Shown piece after piece: positions 60,680-64,000 of a DNA stretch of 64,000 nucleotides. The stretch covers positions 186,001 through 250,000 of the forward strand of contig NZ_PSZE01000003.1 in the NCBI RefSeq assembly GCF_002933465.1. The letters are read 5' to 3'. The notes below the pieces were generated by a model. The model worked only from the letters and a program-made list of their open reading frames with translations, did no database searches and had not been told where the DNA came from. Every line of letters begins with the position of its first letter. Position 1 is the stretch's first letter. The position numbers and the translations under genes were made by a program. This stretch comes from Nocardia nova. GTDB lineage: Bacteria > Actinomycetota > Actinomycetes > Mycobacteriales > Mycobacteriaceae.

Positions 60680-63600
60680 TGGAACGCGCCCGCCACACCG
60701 GTGCGCGCGCGGGCAGTGCGGCGACGCTCACGGCGACCACGGCCACCAGCGCCGGGAACTGCGCCCACAGCGAGCTACCCATATAGACCTCGGCCGAACG
60801 CCACGGCCCGGTCGAGAGTGCGGCTTCACCCAGAATCGTTGCCGCCCCGGCGAGGACCGCGAGCACGAGCGGCGCTCGCGGCAGGACCCGTACCGCCACC
60901 AAACCTGTTGCGGCGCATAGTGTTCCGATCGGCCCGGAGATGAGTGAGGCGGCAATCGCGATACCGGCCGCGCCCAGCCACCAGCTGTCCCAGGTCCGAG
61001 GCGGGGGGTCGTAGTGGACGGCCGAGGAGGCCGGATCGGGGATGGCTGCCATCAGTTCGTCGGCGTGCCCGTTCGATACGTCGGCAGCGCCGTGCTGCCG
61101 GTTCGCCTTGTCGTCGCCGGGTACCTGTGCCGCTGGTTCGGCCGTTAGACGGCGATCGTCGTTGTGCCACAACCGTTTACGCAGTCGTCTCGGAACCGGC
61201 AGGGCCAGCAGCGCCAGCGGGATCAGCAACAGCAAACCGCCGAAGATGGCCAGGCGATACCAGCGGTCGATCGGAAATCCCACGGTCACCGGGCCGTGCG
61301 CGTCGGCGGGAATCACCCACCCCTGCTTCCAGCCGTCGACCACGACGGGCCGCAACGCGTGGCCGTCCCCGGTATGCGCGGTCCAGCCGACATTGGTACT
61401 GAGCGGCAGGACCAGCAGGTGATCGCCGGCCGGCGCATCGATGCCTGCCGGGCGACCCTCGTCTTCGGGCGAGGCGGTCGCGGGGACTTCGGCGGCGGGC
61501 GAGGCGGAGGCGTCCGCCGCGAAAGCCGTATTGTCCAAGCGCAGTTCATCGACGGAGAACAGTTCCGTCGGGGCGACGGTGACGTCGACGGAACCGGCCG
61601 GAAGGTCGACCGTGCTCGGGGCGCCGCCGTCGCCGGTATCGCCGGGCGCGCACACGGTGGCGGAAACCGGCTTTCCCGTGCGCAGTGCATCGGCCGTCGC
61701 GGTCACGCTCGTGTGCAACACCCGCCCGGCGACCGCGATGGTCGGGCCGTGGTCGCAGTCCACCGTCACCGGCCGATCGCCGGGGGCGGGCGCCGGGTAG
61801 CCCGGTCCGAGTACGGACATCTCCGCAAGGCCCGGCGGTTGCTCCTGGGTGAGCCCGAGCGCGGTGCGGTCCAGCACCGGCTTCCAGGTATCGATGCTGA
61901 TCTCGATGTGGTCGGTGACCTGCGGATGCAACTCCAGCCGCACCGGAGTCGGCGGCGCCGACATCGGCGCGGGGGTGTCGGTCGACTTCGGCTGCGGGGC
62001 GGGCGCGTCCCGCGGCGGTGTGGCGGTCGGCGAGGTACGGCCCGGTGAGTCGGGCGTCGCCTCCGGATCGCGTCCCTTCGGTGCGGGCGGAACCTCACGA
62101 ACCTGCGGGCCGTCCCCGAGATTGACCGCGATCGAGGTCGGTCGCGCGGGCAGTGCGCCCATCGGTGGGGTGACCTCGAGGCCGGTCACCAGTTCCGGTC
62201 GCGGAAGCTGAATCGTCAGTGTCGGTTTGGCGCCGGTGCGACTGCGCACGGTGTCCTCGGGCGCGATCCAGCTGGTACGTGGATCGCCGTCGGTCGCCGC
62301 GAAGGCCGAACCGCGCAGATCGCCGACATCGGCCTTGCCGCGGGCGATGGGCCGCTCCGGATCGGTCAGCAGGCCTTCCAGCGCCGGGCCCTGCCGGGTG
62401 CGCAGCGTCAGCCGCGGTGCGGCCGTCACCGGGTCCGGGACACCGAGAGTGCGTTCGAAGGCGCCCGGCTCCTCGGCCGGCAGCGCGAGGCCCTTACTGC
62501 AGCGCACCCGATCCGGCGCGTCGAAACATCCGCTGCGGCCGGGGAATTCTTGCCCGAGGTTCCAGCCGCGCACCGGCGTTCCGGCCGGAACGGGCGGTAG
62601 CACCGCGCGGTGCCGAATCGTCACGGGTGTCGGCGCGTCACGGTTCGAATAGTCGAACAGCTGAACTTCGCTGATACCGAATTGGCCGCCGCCGGTACCG
62701 TTCTCGGTGCGGGTCGCGGTGATGGTGAGCCAGTCGGTACGGCCCGGCGGCAACGAAACCGACACCGGCGCACCTGGTTCCGATATCCGTGCGGCCACCG
62801 TGCCGTTGGCGGTGCGCACCTCGATCCACTTCACCGGGTCGCCGATCGCGGCGGGGCTCGTGGTCACCTGCAGTGCGCCGGCTTCGATGGGATGGTCGAG
62901 GTCGAGTCGCAGCCATTGTCCGACAGCGTGTTCGGCGCTGGTGCTCAACCACGCGGTGCTCGGATCGCCGTCGAAGGCCGCGGCGGTCGAACTACCGGGC
63001 GCCGCTCCGCCGAGCTGAGTGGCATCGGCCGCGGAACTGGAGGCCGTGACGGTGGCGCCGGACCACTGCCCCTCCACCGGTTGGGCGCCGGGCACGGGGT
63101 AGTCGGGGACGAGGTTGTGGGTGCGACGGGCGTCGGTGGGCGCGCGCAGCGCCGAATTGTGGTTGTCCACCCGTCCGAAATCGGCCTCCCGATCCATCGG
63201 GGTATCGGTGATCGTGGTCGCGACCGGAGTCAGTCCGGCGCGCGCGGCATCGGCGGCCAGCAGCGTGGGCCCGCTCGCGCCGGAACCGCTGCGACGCAGC
63301 CGTTCCAGCACTTCGGGACCGCCCTGTACGACCGGCACCGAATTCAGCGGCACGGTCCGTGCCCCGGGGAAATTCGCGGGAGCGCCGGGGCCACTGCGGA
63401 TCTCGGCCGGTTGCCCGCGGTCGCCGCCGCTCACCCGGTAGATCTCGATCGCCGGATACGTCGGGCGCAGATCACCGTCGCCGACCAGGCCATCACCGTG
63501 GCCCACTTCGATCGGGTTGCCGAATTCGGCGACCTTGCTGATGCCGGGCGAACCCTCGATCGCCGCGTGCGCCAGCATCGGCCGGGTGGAGCGGGAGGTA

Positions 63601-64000
63601 TCGGGGTCGAGATCGTTGCGCAGCACCAGAATTCCGATGCCTTGATCGATCAGTGTCGGTGCGAGCCCGGTCGAGGGCCGGCCGTCGGCGATCAGCCGCT
63701 GCACCGAATCCATCGCCCGGATCGCGCCCGGCGGCGTGAGCGGCACGGCATCACGCACCGCCCACGGCGTGCGGGCCAGGGCCTGCAGTGGTTCGTCGCG
63801 GGTCAGGCCCCAGATCTGACTGCCGAACGGCGCTCCGGGCACCACCAGCGCCCGGGTGTCGGAAGCATTGCGCGCCAGCCAGTCGGCGGTCTGCTGCCAG
63901 TAGGCCGGCACCTTGTCGTAGGCGCCGCGCGGGGCGAGTTTGCCGGTCCATGCCAGCGAGGTCGACAGCGCCAGCGCGGCCAGCAGCAGCGCCGCCACCG
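60660..64000 (-). CDS. aftD: Arabinofuranosyltransferase AftD, C-terminal part (5' end outside the window)
   Basis: About 1112 codons of a very large GT-C arabinofuranosyltransferase that builds arabinogalactan and lipoarabinomannan. The visible part is mainly extracytoplasmic: a DNDP-free region with AYWQ-type PAYWQQTADWLARNASDTRA, then an F5/8 type C (discoidin) carbohydrate-binding domain (STAAAFDGDPSTAWLSTSAE, WLRLDLDHPIEAGALQVTTS) and a second similar module (SAFAATDGDPRTSWIAPEDT). The C-terminus has a helix (LAIFGGLLLLIPLALLALPV) and three more hydrophobic segments. The N-terminal catalytic membrane domain lies beyond 64000. Counterpart of Rv0236c. The tail overlaps the convergent acyltransferase gene. 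Confidence 0.93.
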   Translation of the reverse strand, partial: VAALLLAALALSTSLAWTGKLAPRGAYDKVPAYWQQTADWLARNASDTRALVVPGAPFGSQIWGLTRDEPLQALARTPWAVRDAVPLTPPGAIRAMDSVQRLIADGRPSTGLAPTLIDQGIGILVLRNDLDPDTSRSTRPMLAHAAIEGSPGISKVAEFGNPIEVGHGDGLVGDGDLRPTYPAIEIYRVSGGDRGQPAEIRSGPGAPANFPGARTVPLNSVPVVQGGPEVLERLRRSGSGASGPTLLAADAARAGLTPVATTITDTPMDREADFGRVDNHNSALRAPTDARRTHNLVPDYPVPGAQPVEGQWSGATVTASSSAADATQLGGAAPGSSTAAAFDGDPSTAWLSTSAEHAVGQWLRLDLDHPIEAGALQVTTSPAAIGDPVKWIEVRTANGTVAARISEPGAPVSVSLPPGRTDWLTITATRTENGTGGGQFGISEVQLFDYSNRDAPTPVTIRHRAVLPPVPAGTPVRGWNLGQEFPGRSGCFDAPDRVRCSKGLALPAEEPGAFERTLGVPDPVTAAPRLTLRTRQGPALEGLLTDPERPIARGKADVGDLRGSAFAATDGDPRTSWIAPEDTVRSRTGAKPTLTIQLPRPELVTGLEVTPPMGALPARPTSIAVNLGDGPQVREVPPAPKGRDPEATPDSPGRTSPTATPPRDAPAPQPKSTDTPAPMSAPPTPVRLELHPQVTDHIEISIDTWKPVLDRTALGLTQEQPPGLAEMSVLGPGYPAPAPGDRPVTVDCDHGPTIAVAGRVLHTSVTATADALRTGKPVSATVCAPGDTGDGGAPSTVDLPAGSVDVTVAPTELFSVDELRLDNTAFAADASASPAAEVPATASPEDEGRPAGIDAPAGDHLLVLPLSTNVGWTAHTGDGHALRPVVVDGWKQGWVIPADAHGPVTVGFPIDRWYRLAIFGGLLLLIPLALLALPVPRRLRKRLWHNDDRRLTAEPAAQVPGDDKANRQHGAADVSNGHADELMAAIPDPASSAVHYDPPPRTWDSWWLGAAGIAIAASLISGPIGTLCAATGLVAVRVLPRAPLVLAVLAGAATILGEAALSTGPWRSAEVYMGSSLWAQFPALVAVVAVSVAALPARAPVWRARSINRTGV

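Overview
The window is chromosomal DNA from a high-GC, mycolic-acid-making actinobacterium, most likely a Nocardia or a close relative in the Mycobacteriales. The basis is a MmpL3 trehalose monomycolate flippase, the C-terminal part of an AftD arabinofuranosyltransferase, an F420-type luciferase-like oxidoreductase, GTP-type PEP carboxykinase, a SigL/RslA-like pair, and gene order that matches from memory M. tuberculosis Rv0204c-Rv0211 and Rv0224c-Rv0236c. There are no rRNA genes, tRNA genes, insertion sequences, prophage or CRISPR arrays that I could recognise.

Layout. 1-8.4 kb: start of a sugar ABC ATPase, an LLM oxidoreductase, a two-gene polar amino-acid ABC importer whose binding protein and permease are fused, a secreted GH25 muramidase, a glucosylglycerate hydrolase, an SDR and a polysaccharide-deacetylase lipoprotein. 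8.4-14.7 kb: leuS (with a perfect 75-bp duplication inside the gene), an SdpI-like protein, a HAD phosphatase, YnfA and gdhA. 14.8-17.2 kb: an EXLDI protein plus DrrAB-type ABC exporter. 17.3-21.8 kb: a tightly coupled four-gene cluster (ThDP enzyme, SRPBCC-like protein, KAS III-like enzyme with an altered catalytic triad, HisC-like aminotransferase) that looks like an uncharacterised small-molecule pathway. 21.8-31.5 kb: DUF1772 membrane protein behind twin operators, sigL/rslA, yqgE, GNAT, glycerate kinase, HxlR/imine-reductase-like divergent pair, aroQ, and a penicillin-binding-protein homologue that lacks its catalytic motifs. 31.5-50.4 kb: envelope and signalling block: YbhN-like and AI-2E-type membrane proteins, a class III adenylate cyclase, a MacS-like two-component system, mmpL3, NYN-domain protein, trmB, a lipase, two dynamin-like proteins and pckG. 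50.4-64 kb: two small proteins, then the mycobacterial-type cell-wall block (methyltransferase, glycosyltransferase, large membrane protein, DinB, flippase-like protein, DUF3068, acyltransferase 3, AftD).

Common threads. Glucosylglycerate hydrolase and glycerate kinase could act in sequence, and with the amino-acid importer and gdhA they fit nitrogen and compatible-solute metabolism. MmpL3, the acyltransferase, DUF3068 and AftD belong to mycomembrane and arabinogalactan assembly.

The most unusual feature is repeat DNA. Short tandem repeats sit at gene ends (1441-1548, 3444-3498, 7421-7489, 35620-35720), and a longer repeat is duplicated within leuS and within trmB. The leuS and trmB repeats share a core of about 38 bp yet are read in different frames, which suggests a DNA-level element that spreads into coding sequence. 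Several decayed gene fragments (alpha/beta hydrolase, VOC, SDR, SnoaL-like) mark old deletions at gene borders.
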